Assembly: GCA_963691705.1 (NCBI GenBank)
Contig: OY829538.1
Location: 35,174,836 to 35,238,835, forward strand
DNA length: 64,000 bases
From: Viola odorata
Taxonomy: Eukaryota > Streptophyta > Magnoliopsida > Malpighiales > Violaceae
Direction: 5' to 3'
The notes below the pieces were generated by a model, which worked only from the letters and a program-made list of their open reading frames with translations, was not told where the DNA came from and made no database searches. A program made the translations under genes and the position numbers. This document shows, piece after piece, positions 9,864 through 22,300 of this stretch; position 1 is the first letter of the stretch, and each line of letters starts with the position of its first letter.

Positions 9864-11444
9864 ATAGCTCCTAGAAAGAAAACTACTTCGCATAGGCTCC
9901 CCGTAACTAGACTACAAACACAAAAAATGACCGAACAAGCTAAGACAGAAGAGATATTGGTTGCTAGAATAGCAGAGCTAGAAGAACAAGTCAAGATTAC
10001 TACACAGAGGGCCGCTCAGGCCGAAAAAGAGCGAGATGAAGTAACCACGGAGTTCCCACCTGGTTTTGATCCTACTCAAATGATGGGACCTTCTTCATCC
10101 GCCATTGCTGGATCTTCAGTACCCCAATCATTTCTTGATTCTGGGGGTCAATGGAAATGGATTGATCCTTTCGTTGTACCTATAACCACAAATCCTATAG
10201 TTGACATAGGTGCAGAAATGGCTACAGCGCTGCAGCATTCTTTGGTTAACCTCACTTTGGACCCTGGTAAAAATTTGATTCATCAGGAATCCCAGGGCTT
10301 TCACCCACCTCAGGGCCACTCTACTCAAACCGTGATTCCCGATCCTACGGGAACTAGACCTCCAGTTGTCAACCCGACACAACCACCATTTACGTCAAAA
10401 CCCCTACTACCCCTTGGTTCTGGCGCTGTCATCACAGAAAGACCAAATATGGATAGATTGAGCCTACAAGAGGAAAGGCTTAGAGCTATTGAAGGAACAT
10501 ACCCCTTTGACCCTACGGGTCCCACCGACATGTGCAGGGTCCCAGGGATCATAATGCCTCTGAAATACAAGATTCTGGATTTTGAGAAGTACACTGGGAT
10601 CGAGTGCCCAAAAACTCACCTCAAGGCCTATTGCAACAAAATGGCCGATATGATACGCAATGAGCCTTTGTTGATCCATCTATTTAGGGAGATCTTGGCC
10701 AAGAACGCATTGACTTGGTACATGAGTCTAGACAGGATTAAAATCAGGACTTGGAGAGATTTATCTGACGCCTTCTTTAAACAGTACAAGTTCAATATGG
10801 AGGTGGCGCCAGACCGTTCTGATCTCCAAAATCTTGAGAAAAGAACTTAAGAATTAGTGAGCACTTATGCTCAGAGGTGGAGAGAACTAGCTTCCAGGAT
10901 GTCTCCTCCTTTGAATGACAAAGAGCTCTTGTCAATTTTTGTGGACACCTTCAAAACTCCTTACTACACCTATCTTATCTACAATCTATCGAATAGCTTT
11001 TCTGACATGGTTCTAGTGGCTGAGAGGGTAGAACATGGAATTAAGTCTGGGAGGATCGTTGTTTCCACACTAGAGGTAACACCTAAGAAAGAGCCTATCA
11101 TGAAGAAAGATGTCAACTTTGCCTCTCACCAGCCTAGCTACACTGCCACCTCTTCCCGTTCCTCTGCGGGAGATTTACAAACATCTCTTGGCAGCCGGGC
11201 AGATTGCGCCGATCCCACCCCCTACTTTTCCAACCTCCTTACCTGAAGTGGTATGATCTTAACGCCAGATGCGAGTACCATGCTGGAGCTCCGGGACATC
11301 CTCAAGATTTTTTTTTCCTTTAAAGTAAAGGTTAATCACTTGCTTAAGAGCGGATGGATCTCTTTCGAAGGGTTAGCCAAAGGACCTAACACAATCGCCA
11401 ATCCACTTCCGAACCATACCTTAGGCAGTGGGGGTTTTATATAG
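9864..11444 (+). pseudogene. Element 1 gag (Tat/Ogre type, broken)
   Basis: The frame is readable from about 9864, where the expected start codon is ATA, with the first surviving ATG at 9927. The product begins with a basic segment and a coiled coil (about 9930-10040). It continues through a Pro-rich linker to the retrotransposon gag domain (about 10540-11050) with PLKYKILDFEKYTG, a C-N-K-M segment, LIHLFRE-LA and YAQRWRELASR blocks characteristic of this clade. A TAA at 10848-10850 interrupts it. Near 11240 the frame shifts to an atypical zinc finger (C-E-Y-H-x5-H) at about 11270-11300, then shifts back and ends with N-P-L-P-N-H and a stop at 11442-11444. Gag would form the virus-like particle. 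A polypyrimidine-CAG sequence at about 9841-9856 precedes the start. Confidence 0.88.
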
Positions 11445-11910
11445 AGCTTATGAAGAATCCTTGGGAGCCCATGTGCAACCAGTCGCCGCATTGCTTCCGG
11501 ATGTTTCCCTAATACATATTTTTTGTTTTTTTGTTTTCCTTCTTCCCTAAAATTGGCAAAAAAAAATAATTGACAAATAAATAAATCGGTTTGTCTTGAT
11601 GTACCCTATGTCTTTAATGGTAAATAAATTATCACCGCAACTGAGGATGAGGTTGGGGGTTCCACACGAGTTGGTCCGTTCAATAAAAAGTTCAGAGAAG
11701 GAGATAGTCCCTCATCAGGAGGAGTTAGAAAGGATAAACTTGGGGACAAACGATAAAAGTCTAAGGGAATCTTAATCAAGCTACATGAGAAACATAAACA
11801 CATCACACTAATTTAGAGTGATGAGCTCCTTACATACAAATCTTCGCTGCAGTGTGATTCCCAATCAACATACTTAATGCGTTCTTGTTCTAAAAAAAAT
11901 TGATGACACA

Positions 11911-12065
11911 AACGTCTGAATTTTGCGGTATCTCCGCTCGGATCACATCTCTTAATCAACGTCCGAATTTTATGGTATCCCCGCTCGGATCACATCTCTT
12001 CATCAACGTCCGAATATTACGGTATCCCCTCTCGGATCACGTCTCTTCGTCAACGTCCGAAGTTT
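11911..12065 (+). repeat. 47-bp tandem repeat, three copies plus part
   Basis: Units start at 11911, 11958, 12005 and 12052 (AACGTC-GAA), exactly 47 bp apart, each containing CGGTATCCCCGCTCGGATCAC with small changes. The array lies in the post-gag region of element 1. Confidence 0.9.
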
Positions 12066-12849
12066 ACGATCTCAACTTACCTCGCTGCTCTTTACTTCAC
12101 ATGTCCAGGGAAGTTATCCTTTACATTTTTGCAATTTCCCTTCCAATTTATATTTTTGCAACTTACACTTTCGCAATTTTAAAATTCCTACAATTTATGT
12201 ATGTACAAATGGGTGTGCGTAATGTTTGCTAAAATCCTTAGCTTTTGCTAAAAATACATGTATTACTTAGGCTTAAAAATCCTACATTTTTTTCACATTC
12301 TTAAATCAAGCATGTTCATCACTTTATCACGTCACGGATAACTTGTGCGTTCATTAGAAATTATATAAACATACCTGATCTTGTCGTAAGCAGTCACAAG
12401 CATATCCCTGCGAGCATTTTGGGCCTTCACACCTATTTTCTTTCATGAGTGTAAATGCTAAACTAGGTGCTAGTTAAATTTGCATAATATCCAGGGTACA
12501 TACACCATCAGGCATGGGATAACAGTAAGATGACATTGGACTTTGCTCTTTCTTCCCCTTTTAATTTATTTTACCAACCAAACACGCACCATTCCACATC
12601 TTTTTTACCACTTCAACGCCTTCTTCTAAACTCCTGACAAATGAGTAAGTGCCCGACTGAGGCGGCCGACCAAAGCGCCAGAAGCATGTTAAGTTCATTT
12701 CAGCAGATCAGCAGGACGAAAAGGAAACCTTCAAAGATGGATAGTCTACGCTAATACACAGAGAAGCGACAAAAAAATTGAAAGTCGTCGCCCAAAAGAA
12801 TCAAAACAGAGAAAATCGTGCTTGCTTCGCTTGCTGTTTGCATCTACAT

Positions 12850-12945
12850 TTGAAAAAAAAAAGAAAGGAAAAAGAAAAAAAGAGAAAAGAAAAAAAGGAA
12901 AAGAGAAAAAAAGAAGAAGAAAAAAAGAAGAAGAAAGAAATACAG
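12850..12945 (+). repeat. Purine-only tract in element 1
   Basis: This is about 95 nt of nearly pure A/G on the element's sense strand. Element 2 has a matching tract (20494-20565 as pyrimidines on the plus strand) at a comparable place and next to similar flanking sequence, so it is an old shared feature of the family. Confidence 0.8.
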
Positions 12946-14021
12946 TGTCTAAAAAACACAAGTCAATAAAAGCGGAAGCAAGTAGGAAAAAAATCAGAAT
13001 CAATCAAAGATGACCATGAGGAAGAACGTACCAACAAAAGAGGAAGAACTTGTGTACTTTGCTCTTCGCCGCAATCAAATCGTCGAAACATCGTTCACCA
13101 TAATTTTCCCTCATCACAATCAGTTGACGAGTGCAAACTCATTAAAACCTTTATCCAAAAAAAAAAACAACAACACAACAAACCTTTCTTTTTCCGCAAA
13201 AAAACTCTCATCTCTCACAAAGTCCTCTTGATTATTAGAATACCCATGCATGTGCATCTTTCACTCGGATTGACATTGCAAGTTTTATTTTTGTGCTATT
13301 ATTTATTGCATTTTTAAGAGTGCAAACACGTATCCATGTTTTCTAAGCGTGAGCGCAAACACTAATATCCGGTGAGGGTTGCTTACGTTTGCATGCCATA
13401 GGAAACTCTTGTTCTTGAGGTCGTTATTTCATGAACAAGACGCATACGTTATCTAGACTTGAATCAATCATGTTTATATAATGAAATTTGGACTAACATT
13501 TTTCCAAAAAACGCTTGAATTTATTCTCTAAAACAAAGAAGTCATTTTCATCCTGGCAAGAGGCTTGGGGGCAAGCCGAGGTTTGATGTAGGAGCATGCG
13601 ATATTTCTCACATAAACTATTTGCTTTCTTCGTCAGTTGCTGCTTTCGTGTTTGTTTCCTTCCTATTTGCAGGATACAAATACACTTTGATGGAATCATG
13701 TCAACCATGGGTCTTCGATGAAGAAATCGTTGTAATGCCCTCATCTTGGATTTTTGTCAAAATCCCATCAACAATCGAATGGAGAACGTTGCTACTCCTC
13801 AACCATGGGTCTTCGATAGAACATCGATGTAATGCCCTCACCACAGATCTCATCGAATGAATCTGATCAAGTTGTGAAGAGCGAAGCTGCCGTCCGAGGC
13901 AATCACCTACGATTTCACGTTGTCTAAATTGAGCCATCAAAAAGGCTCGAGCAAAGGTACGTTGCTTTAAACCAAAGGTACGTCCCAACTCTCATTAACA
14001 ACATTCCGTCATTCACTTTTC

Positions 14022-14183
14022 TGGATATCTAAATACTCCTCCTTGAGTGACTACTTTTCTGCATATCTAAAATACTCCTCCCTAAGCGACTACTTTCCTG
14101 CATGCCTAAATAACTCCTCCTTGAGCGACTACTTTTCTACATATCTAAATACTCCTCCTTGAGCGACTACCTTCCTGTCTATC
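14022..14183 (+). repeat. 39-bp tandem array, left part (element 1)
   Basis: There are four copies of a 38-40 bp unit (CTAAATACTCCTCCTTGAG followed by GACTACTTT-CTG). The array stops at 14183 where element 2 begins and resumes at 29436, which proves insertion into a pre-existing array. Bases 14179-14183 (CTATC) are the left target duplication. Confidence 0.95.
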
Positions 14184-17100
14184 TGTCGCACCCCCTTTTT
14201 GGAATTTTCCTAATGCGACGTGGGTTTGGGACGAGATGTGAGACGAAATCGGACTCATCTCACATGATGCAATGAAGTCCCCACCCTATTTTATTTCTAG
14301 GTTTAGGGAACCTAAAGTCATGCCATAAATAAAAAACGAAGGCAAAATGAGTCTGAAGCCGAGAACTGTGGTTCAGAGTCATATTACGGACTTGGGAACG
14401 TGTTAGGCACCTGAGCCACATCCTAAAAAAGGTTACCGGAGAAACGAGGTGTTTAATCATGCTTGGAAAATAAAAAGTCCTAATTAAGCGATCATGCCCA
14501 ACAGATGAATTAAATTTTAATAATTTTAAATAGTCATGCATACGAGCGTAAATGCGAAAAAGCGTGAATAAATAGAAGGGAAAGAAATGTTTACTTGGTG
14601 AAGGGTATGGACGATTTACCCCTTGATCGAGATTGAAAAGGATGATTGGTGAGCGATAAGCATTTGACGATTATTGTACGTGAGTGAAAATAATTAATTT
14701 GAACAAGCAAACACAAGCATGATAGCTACCTAGACATGCAAAGCGTACAAAAATAATTAAACATGCAAGCATACGAAAATAAATAAACAGTACGTGTGCA
14801 GAAATATATAAACAGTACAAGTTCGTGAAAAATAAATAAACAGTACAAGTGTGCGAGAAATAAATAAATAGTACAAGCACGGAAAATAAAAAACGACGGG
14901 TCAAAGAAATTGGGCTCGGCCCACCAGGCCTAGAGTGGGCCCACCAGGTTGGGGCCCAAGACAGCAGACCAGCCCAACTGGGGTGGTCTTTTCCCTCCGC
15001 GTGGGCTGCTGGACAACCCACTCTCTTCCTCCTTTTGGGTTGTGCGCAACCCTTCCTTCTCATTTCTTTTCTTTTGGGCTTGGCCAAGACAAACACTTTG
15101 CCCATGATCTTTCCTTCTTATGGGTCAACCGGCCTATCTATAAATCCTCTCACTCTTTCTTTACCCAGCAGCCCAAATTAAAACAACTCCCTTCCTCTGA
15201 CCAAATTAAATTAATTCTTTCCACCAACCCAAAGACTCTCAACCTCTCATCTTCTTCTTTCTCTACCATTAACCCTTTTCCTACAAAATAAAACCAAAGC
15301 AGCGAAAGAAAAGCAGTAAACAAAAAGGAAACAGACTTGATGCTTTCCCGATCTCCCGGTAGTCGGAGCAGATCCGGTCTGCGACCGGAGTTCGGGAAAG
15401 AGCGGAAATGGGTATCGGTGGCGGTGATGATGCGGTGACGGTTTGGCCGGAGGGTGATTCGGCGGCGGTGATGTCAATTTAGAATTGATTTTGCGGCTGG
15501 GTTTTTATAGGTTCGGCTATGAGACGGAGGAGAATGGATTGAATTATTTAAATTTGCCAAAGGATTCAATTAATTTGGGGATGATTGGATTTAATTTCTC
15601 AGGGAATTGGTTTTTGTAGTGAGGATTTGAAATTGATTCTGCATTAGTTGGTTTGAAAATCGCAGGGGATTGCTCCTTGGATTTAATTTAGGGGAGGATA
15701 AATTGGGCTTTTATTTGCAGGGGATTGAATTAATTGGGGGAGGCTGGAATTGGCAATGAGTAAGTTCGAGATTGAGAGGGTAATGGATGATTTGGTGTGT
15801 GAAATTTATGAATCGGTGTCTTAGGTTTAACGGTAGTTGAGTTGGCTTGGTGGTTGGCCGATTGAGGAAGATGGAAATATCATTGATTTGGGTAGTGGCG
15901 GTTTGGTGGTGATGATGGCAGTATGGTTTATTTGCTGGCAGTGGAGGGATGGAGATTTTGAAAAATGGAGATAAGTGAGAATGGATACCGGCCATTGTAA
16001 GCTCTCCCCCTCATGAACGAGAGCAAGGGATAGCTACTTATGGCTAGTTGAGGCGGTGGAGGAGAGTATGAGTGATAACAATTGGAATGCTCCTGACGGC
16101 AACATTGGGGCCACGGCATCAATCCCGGACAAGTTTCTATACGCTTCCCTGAAATGCCAACCTATCGCCTGGGCCAGCGGAAATTTCCTAGGATGGTCGA
16201 CTTCAGCGGGGGGGGATCTCACGCACCTTTATGCGCACGGCGTCATCCCATCCTAGGGGACCAAGGAGGATATCGCTCCCGATAGACCCTACATGATTAT
16301 CGCCCCAATGACGGAACTGATATCGCCCGAAGCGATGGTTACAAACGTTGCCTACCCCTATCGCTGTAAGGTATCGCCATCTTAAGCCTATAAATACCCC
16401 CACGAATTCCAAACAGAAGGTAAGATCGGGATCATCTTGGAGAACCTCTACCATTCTGAAAACTCGAACTGACTTAAGCATCAGAGTGTCTACGCCGGAG
16501 TCCCCCTCCGGCGCTTTGCAGGTACCTCCGATGCCGATCGCCTCCCATCCGACTAGCTGCTGCAGCCGTTTCCGACCAGAAGTGATCTCGGATCTTATCA
16601 ATGAGGTAGCTAAGAAAACAGTGGACTGATATGACATTGTGCTGATCTTGGCCAGGGAGAAATCGAGAGAGTGGCGAAGAGTAGGGGGAAAGGTGAAATG
16701 CATTAAATGTTGATGGAAGTTAGTGTGAGGGTGAGAATTTTTCGGTTGTAGGGGACAGGGAGGAATAGAGGGTGGTTTAAAGGAAAAAAGGACGATCGTT
16801 GGATGGTTGACCATCCACTAGTTGACCAATGCAACGGTTGTGATGAGATGGAGATGGAAAGTATTTATTTATTGGTTCGAGCCAATGGTACGGGCAATTT
16901 CGCCTGAAAATGGATAAAACTCGAACCAAAAAATGCTAAAATGTAGAATAAAATAAGCTGAAATAATTAACATACAATGAGTGACGAAAGGTTCGCCACA
17001 GTTCGATAAAAAAATTGCTTGCGAGCGATAAAAGTTCGAGCGTAAGAAAATGCTAAAATAAAAATTGTACAAAATGCAAAGAGATAGTGCGAGTTAGAAA

Positions 17101-17354
17101 AATAATAAAAACTAAGTAGCTAAATGACCGAAGTTGTTCGACCATCAGCTTCGAGAATTTAACTCGGGAACCGATACGGGTTCGAACGGAAAAAGTGATA
17201 AAGATGCGAAAAAAGTATGAAATAAAACTTAAACGACATTAAGTGTAAAAATAAACATCAGTTGGAGGAAAATAAATGGAAGTACAATTTTTGAAAAATT
17301 GATGATAAGAACGTGACAAATGAAAAAATTTAAATCCAAAATCGGGTAGAAACA
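14184..17354 (-). repeat. Element 2 3' LTR
   Basis: This LTR is 3171 bp including an inserted 528-bp solo LTR (16073-16600) and one ATGAG duplication. The element-strand start TGTTTCTACCC is at 17354 and the end GCGACA at 14184. A minus-strand TATA-like CCTATAAAAACCC lies at about 15499-15511. It is longer than the other LTR mainly because the copy at 27171-29435 has lost about 330 bp (corresponding to about 15023-15330). A GC-rich GGGCCCA-containing patch lies at 14915-15100. Confidence 0.93.
16073..16600 (+). mobile_element. Solo LTR A, 528 bp
   Basis: It begins TGATAACAATTGG and ends GATCTTATCA, with a short inverted TGATAA/TTATCA terminus, and is flanked by ATGAG at 16068-16072 and 16601-16605. 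The other LTR of element 2 shows the uninterrupted site. A TATAAATA box at 16389-16396 sets the plus orientation. A GC-rich GCCGGAGTCCCCCTCCGGC hairpin lies at about 16493-16511. No internal region or second LTR is present, so this is the product of LTR-LTR recombination. It belongs to the same family as the LTR at 31197-31723. Confidence 0.95.
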
Positions 17355-17369
17355 GTTGCCCCCTCTTTA
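17355..17369 (-). other. Element 2 polypurine tract
   Basis: On the minus strand, TAAAGAGGGGGCAAC lies immediately before the LTR start, matching the AAAGAGGGGG tract of element 1 (29914-29923). It is the plus-strand DNA primer during reverse transcription. Confidence 0.88.
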
Positions 17370-17454
17370 CCGTCTTATCAACAATCCGATGTAATTGAGA
17401 TTTTTGATGAGCTGTAAAGATGGTTGCTCCCGAACCAGTAATGGTTTGAAAAAT

Positions 17455-18260
17455 GGAAAATGTAAATAGAGACTTCCCTGATAATGGGATGATAAGTGGA
17501 TGAAAAAATGTAAATGATGTTGATACTGGGATGAAAAGTAAATCGGCAGAAATGTAAATAACGACTTCCCTGATAGTGGGGTGAAATGCAAATTGGCGGA
17601 AATGTAAATGACGACTTCCCTGATAGTGGGGTAAAATATAGATAATGAAATGTAAATCAGGTAGGGCGAGGGTAGCACTCGCAGTCCATACCTTTACTCG
17701 TAGTCCATACCTTTGTGTAGGAAAATAAATCAGGTAGGGCGAGGGTAGCACTCGCAGTCCATACCTTTGTGCAGGAAAGTAAATCAGGTAAGGCGAGGGT
17801 AGCACTCACAGTCCATACCTTTGTGTAGGAAAATAAAGTAGGTAAGGCAAGGGTAGCACTCGCAGTCCATACCTTTGTGTAGGAAAGTAAATCACTGAAA
17901 TGTAAACTTGAGATCCGAGACCTCGATGCAGGAAATGAAATTGACATCTGAACGGGGACACCGCAATTGTCAAACGTCGATGCAGAAAACGTAAACTTCA
18001 GCTCCGTCGAGGGTTGTACTCATAGGTCGTCGCTAATTGATGCAGAAAATTAATGGTGATGTAGCTTTGCTTGGGCGTTGTTGCCCCCTACTTGGAAAAC
18101 TCCACTCAGACGTTGTTGCCTGTTGGATGTTGATGTGAAATCCTTTCGGATGCTGCTTCCCGTTGGATGTCAGTGTTGAATTCCTCTCAGACGCTGCTGC
18201 CCATTGGAGGTTAGTGCTGAAGATGTAAATGCACGTCCATGCAATGCTGTCACTCTCCGG
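17455..18260 (-). repeat. Tandem arrays of about 46, 54 and 55 bp in element 2
   Basis: Three short arrays follow each other. The first (17455-17640) has units of roughly 46 bp around GACTTCCCTGATA. The second (17653-17895) has four 54-bp units around GCGAGGGTAGCACTCGCAG. The third (18066-18225) has diverged 50-55 bp units around GACGCTGCTGCCC and TTGGATGTT. The last type recurs at 21985-22165, about 4 kb away. Confidence 0.8.
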
Positions 18261-18481
18261 ACATTGGTGTGGAACCACAAAATGAAGAAATGATGTATGT
18301 GGGGATATTATGTTGTGGGGACGTGACCGCTTACAACATTTAAAAGGACATGTGCGAAAACGGGTGACGACGTCGTCACACTAATTCGGGTGACCAAATT
18401 ACCGCGACAAGACCGATAAGTAGACGACCAAGTCGTCACACTAACGTGGTCAACCAAGTCACCGCACGTCAAGACCGCCAC

Positions 18482-19350
18482 ACAAAACTTGGAAGGTGGG
18501 GTTTAGAACCGCCATACCAAATGTTGAAAGGTGCAGTTTTGAACCGCCACACGAAACTTGGAAGGTGGGGTTTTGAACCGCCACACGAAAGTTTGAAAGG
18601 TGGGGTTTTGAGCCACCACACGAAACTTGGAAGGCGGGGTTTTGAACCGCCACACGAAACTTTGAGAGGTGGGGTTTTGAACCGCCACACGAAAGTTTGA
18701 AAGGTGGGGTTTTGAACCGCCACACGAAATTTTGAGAGGTGAGGTTTTGAACCGCCACACCAAAGTTAAGAGGTGGGGTTTTGAACCGTCACACGAAAGT
18801 TGAAAGGTGGGGTTTTGAACCGCCACACGAAATTTTGAGAGGTGGTGTTTTGAACCGCCACACAAAATTTGGAAGGTGGGGTTTTGAACCACCACACGAA
18901 ACTTGAAAGGTGGGGTTTTGAACCGCCACACAAAATTTAGAAGGTGGGGTTTTGAACCGCCACACGAAAGTTTGAAAGGTGGGGTTTTGAACCGCCACAC
19001 AAAATTTGGAAGGTTTTGAACCGCCACACGAAAGTTTGAAAGGTGGGGTTTTGAACCGCCACACGAAATTTTGAAAGGTGGGGTTTTGAACCACCACACG
19101 AAATTTTAAAAGGTGGGGTTTTTAACCGCCACACAAAACTTTGAGAGGTGGGGTTTTGAACCGCCACACGAAAGTTGAAAGGTGGGGTTTTGAACCGCCA
19201 CATAAAATTTGGAAGGTGGGGTTTTGAACCGCCGCACGAAAGTTTGAAAGGTGGGGTTTTGAACCGCCACACAAAATTTGGAAGGTGGAGTTTTGAACCA
19301 CCACACGAAAGTTTGAAAGGTGGGGTTTTGAACCGCCACACGAAATTTTA
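18482..19350 (-). repeat. 34-35 bp satellite-like array, about 25 copies
   Basis: The unit on the plus strand is approximately GGTGGGGTTTTGAACCGCC followed by ACACGAAA-TTTGAAA. Copies are spaced 34-35 bp with few changes. The array is about 1.1 kb inside the 3' LTR of element 2, the place where Ogre/Tat elements are known to generate tandem repeats. All three minus-strand frames are open for long distances (up to 198 codons), an effect of a stop-free unit whose length is not a multiple of three. I do not call a protein. Confidence 0.95.
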
Positions 19351-22300
19351 ATTATGGAGTGGTAACGTGCTCCATTCGGATACTCATTGGACGGTGGAGA
19401 AGATGGGTCGACACACGAAGTTGATTGAGGAATGGTAACGTACTCCATTCGGGTGTTGGATGGATTTTGTTGGTGGAGATTGATCACAGTGTGAGATTCC
19501 ACTAACGCATATCTGTATCCTGCAAATAGGGAGGAAATAAATACGAAGCAGCAATGGGTGGAAAAAGAGAAAGCAATTGATAAATGGGAACAATGAAATC
19601 AAATCATGTATGTTGTATATGAAAGTATTCCCACACTACCCTAAGGTTTGCCCCCAGTATTTTATAAAAACCACTTCCCTATCAAGAGAAGGTTCAACAA
19701 GTTTATGCATTTCTGGAGCACATGTCATCCAATTTTCTGCCATATGAGCATGCTTGATAGAAGCCTAGAAAAGCATCTGCATCTTGCCCAGGAGATAACG
19801 ACCTCAAGGACAAGACTTTCCCACAACATGTAGACGTAGGCAATCCTCACCAGACACTGGTGTTTGCCCTCATACTCAGAAACAAGGTTACGTGTTTACA
19901 CTAATCAAAATGCAACAAACATAGCACGAAGTTAGATTTGCAATGTCAATCTGAGTGAATAAACTTCAAATGAAGATGCACATGCATGGGCCTTCATATA
20001 ATTGAAAGGACATTGCAAGAGAAAAGAAATGTGGTGCGTAGTTTTTTGAAAGAAGGAAGAAAAAAGTCTGTTTAGCAAGGTGCTTTTTAGCAGAAAAAAG
20101 GGTTTAATGAGCAGTGCTTGTTGATTGGCCGCGTTGAGGGCAAAGTGCACAAGTTCTCTGGAGATGATTTATCCTGAGATCATCTTCTGTCAGCGAAGCG
20201 CCTGAGTTTTGCTGGAGATGCTCCTTCTTGGTCATTTTGAGGGCGAAGTGCTCAAATTCTTTGATCTTCGTCGGGGATGATCCCTTTTCCTTTGGACATC
20301 ACTTAGTTGTTGATGAAGCGCATCAATCATTGAACCTTCGTAGGGCATGCTCCTTCTTGATTGCTTTGAGGGCATTGTGCACAAGTTCTTGGATCTTCAC
20401 GGAGGTTATTTTTTCGATAGAGTTTTTAGAGCTGACCCTAGGGCCCCTTTTTGTACTTGCTTCTGCTTTTGTTTCGATGTGTTGTTTCAACACTTCTCTT
20501 CTTTTTTTTCCTTCCTTTTTTCTTTTGCCTTTTTCTTTCTTCCCTTTTTTTTTTTTTGCAAGCAAAGCAAGTACCATTTCGTCTTGTCTTTGGCGGGGGC
20601 CTTCAAGTCTTGATTTATTGGGCCCTTTTTTCTGGCATTAATCATCAAAAATCCTCGAGAGTTTCTCTTTCCCTTCTCTTCTACATTCGGACTACGTTTG
20701 ATATGTACCTTACCTTTGGCTGACAACCTCAGTTGGGCACTACTCATTTATTAAAGGGGATTTTGAGTGAAAATGGAAGATTTTACAAGCAGCTTAGAAA
20801 ATAAATGAATTAAATAGAGAGCAAAAGCAAGTGTTTGCAGACAAAAGAACGAGAAGACCAAAGAAAGGTGGAAGCAAAGAGCAAAGTCCAATGTCATCTT
20901 ATAGCTATCCCATGTCTGATGGTGCATGTACCCTGGATATTATGCAAATCTAACTAGCACTTAGTAAGGCATTTGCACTCATGAAAGAAATAAGGCGTGA
21001 AGGCCCAAAATGCTCACGGGGAGATGTTGATGATTGCTTACGCCTAAGGAATGCTATAGATATAAGAGCTAGCAGGCGAGATCATGCATGTCATACAATT
21101 TTGAATGGATGCACAAGTTATCCATGATGCAGTAACATGTTGAACATACTCAATTTATGGAAGGTTTGAAAATTTTGAGGGTAGTATGGATTTTATTCAA
21201 AGAATTTTATGCACAGTTTATAAACTCAAAACTCTTATCGATTTTACAGACAAAACGTGAGGGCATGGTCGCTTACGAAACTTTATAAACAATTTAAAAT
21301 GTTGCCCCCAATGTGGGAATGAATGATTGTACAAAAATTAAAGAGGCAGAGAAGAAAATGGACTTCTCTGATATGTACAGTAAAAGTGCTGAGGTCGGCG
21401 CAAGGCGCTGCTACGGAAATATGAATGTAGACCTTACTCTGACATTGATGCCCACTACGATGTTCATGTAGGAATGTAGATTGAAACCAGGGCGAGGACC
21501 CCATAAAGTTCGAATGCTGATGTAAAGAGGACAACAGGGTGTGGCTGCCGCAAAGGATGAAAATAGGGGGAATTAAGCCGCCGCAATGGATAAGAGTGAG
21601 GCATTTTCAAAAGGTTACCCCCAGCGTAGAATGCATAATGGACTCCCTGATATGCACGGCAGGGCAGTGAAGGTACACAAGATGGTCATTCAAGAGTTGA
21701 TAAGAGGAGGATTCCTAAGTCTCGTTGAGCACTACGCAAGTAACCATAGTAGGATTCGAGTTCTTGCAAAAATAAGGGAGAAACAATGGGTAGGACTGAA
21801 GGGCGATTTAGGAAAATGGACAATATAATCAATAGGTTTTAAACTCTCCCTTTTCTAGTGAGGTTTATTGCCAAGCACGTCATGATTCTGATCGGATGTC
21901 GAGACCCATTCATGCTTTGCGGAATTATATTTGGATGTTATCGACCATTGAGATTCTAATGGGGAACAAAAATGAAAGTTCTATTTTGGCGTTGCTACCC
22001 ACAGGAAGGTTGATGCGGAAAGAAAAATCCATTCGGGCACCGCTGCCCCCTGGGATAAAGAATCCACTCGGGCGCTGCTGCCAACTGGGATGTTGGTGCT
22101 GGACTTGGAATGAAGGATCCCCTCGGGCGCTGCTACCCACTAGGATGTTGGTGCTGAAATCTTCATATCCGGATGAGAGTAGCACTCGCGGTCCTTGATA
22201 AGACAAGCAGAAGGACGTTGATGGCGTTAGTCGGACACCTTGCGGAAATCCATATTGGTGTTCCGGACTTATTGTGACCGATCTTTTCTTAGCTGATTTA

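Larger units (their letters stand above)
11445..14021 (+). other. Element 1 post-gag non-coding region
   Basis: The position where protease, reverse transcriptase and integrase would be expected contains no recognisable polymerase motif in any frame. It holds a 47-bp tandem repeat (11911-12065), a stretch shared in reverse with element 2 (about 12480-12545 against about 20885-20950), a purine-rich tract (12850-12945) and a roughly 100-bp direct repeat around CAACCATGGGTCTTCGAT (about 13705 and 13800). Confidence 0.7.

Noticed and set aside
12746..13013. Overlapping Lys/Glu-rich and Phe-rich open frames on both strands
   Set aside because: They are translations of a purine tract and have no gene signals.
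16203..16814. 203-codon minus-strand open frame
   Set aside because: It crosses both boundaries of a solo LTR insertion, so it cannot be an ancestral gene.
17239..17947. Minus-strand open frames with repeated peptides
   Set aside because: They come from 46- and 54-bp tandem DNA repeats and cross the LTR boundary at 17354.
18503..19341. Long overlapping antisense open frames encoding a W-R-F-K-T-P-P-F-K-type repeat protein
   Set aside because: They arise from a 34-35 bp DNA repeat without stop codons and occur in all three frames; there is no start context or conserved protein.
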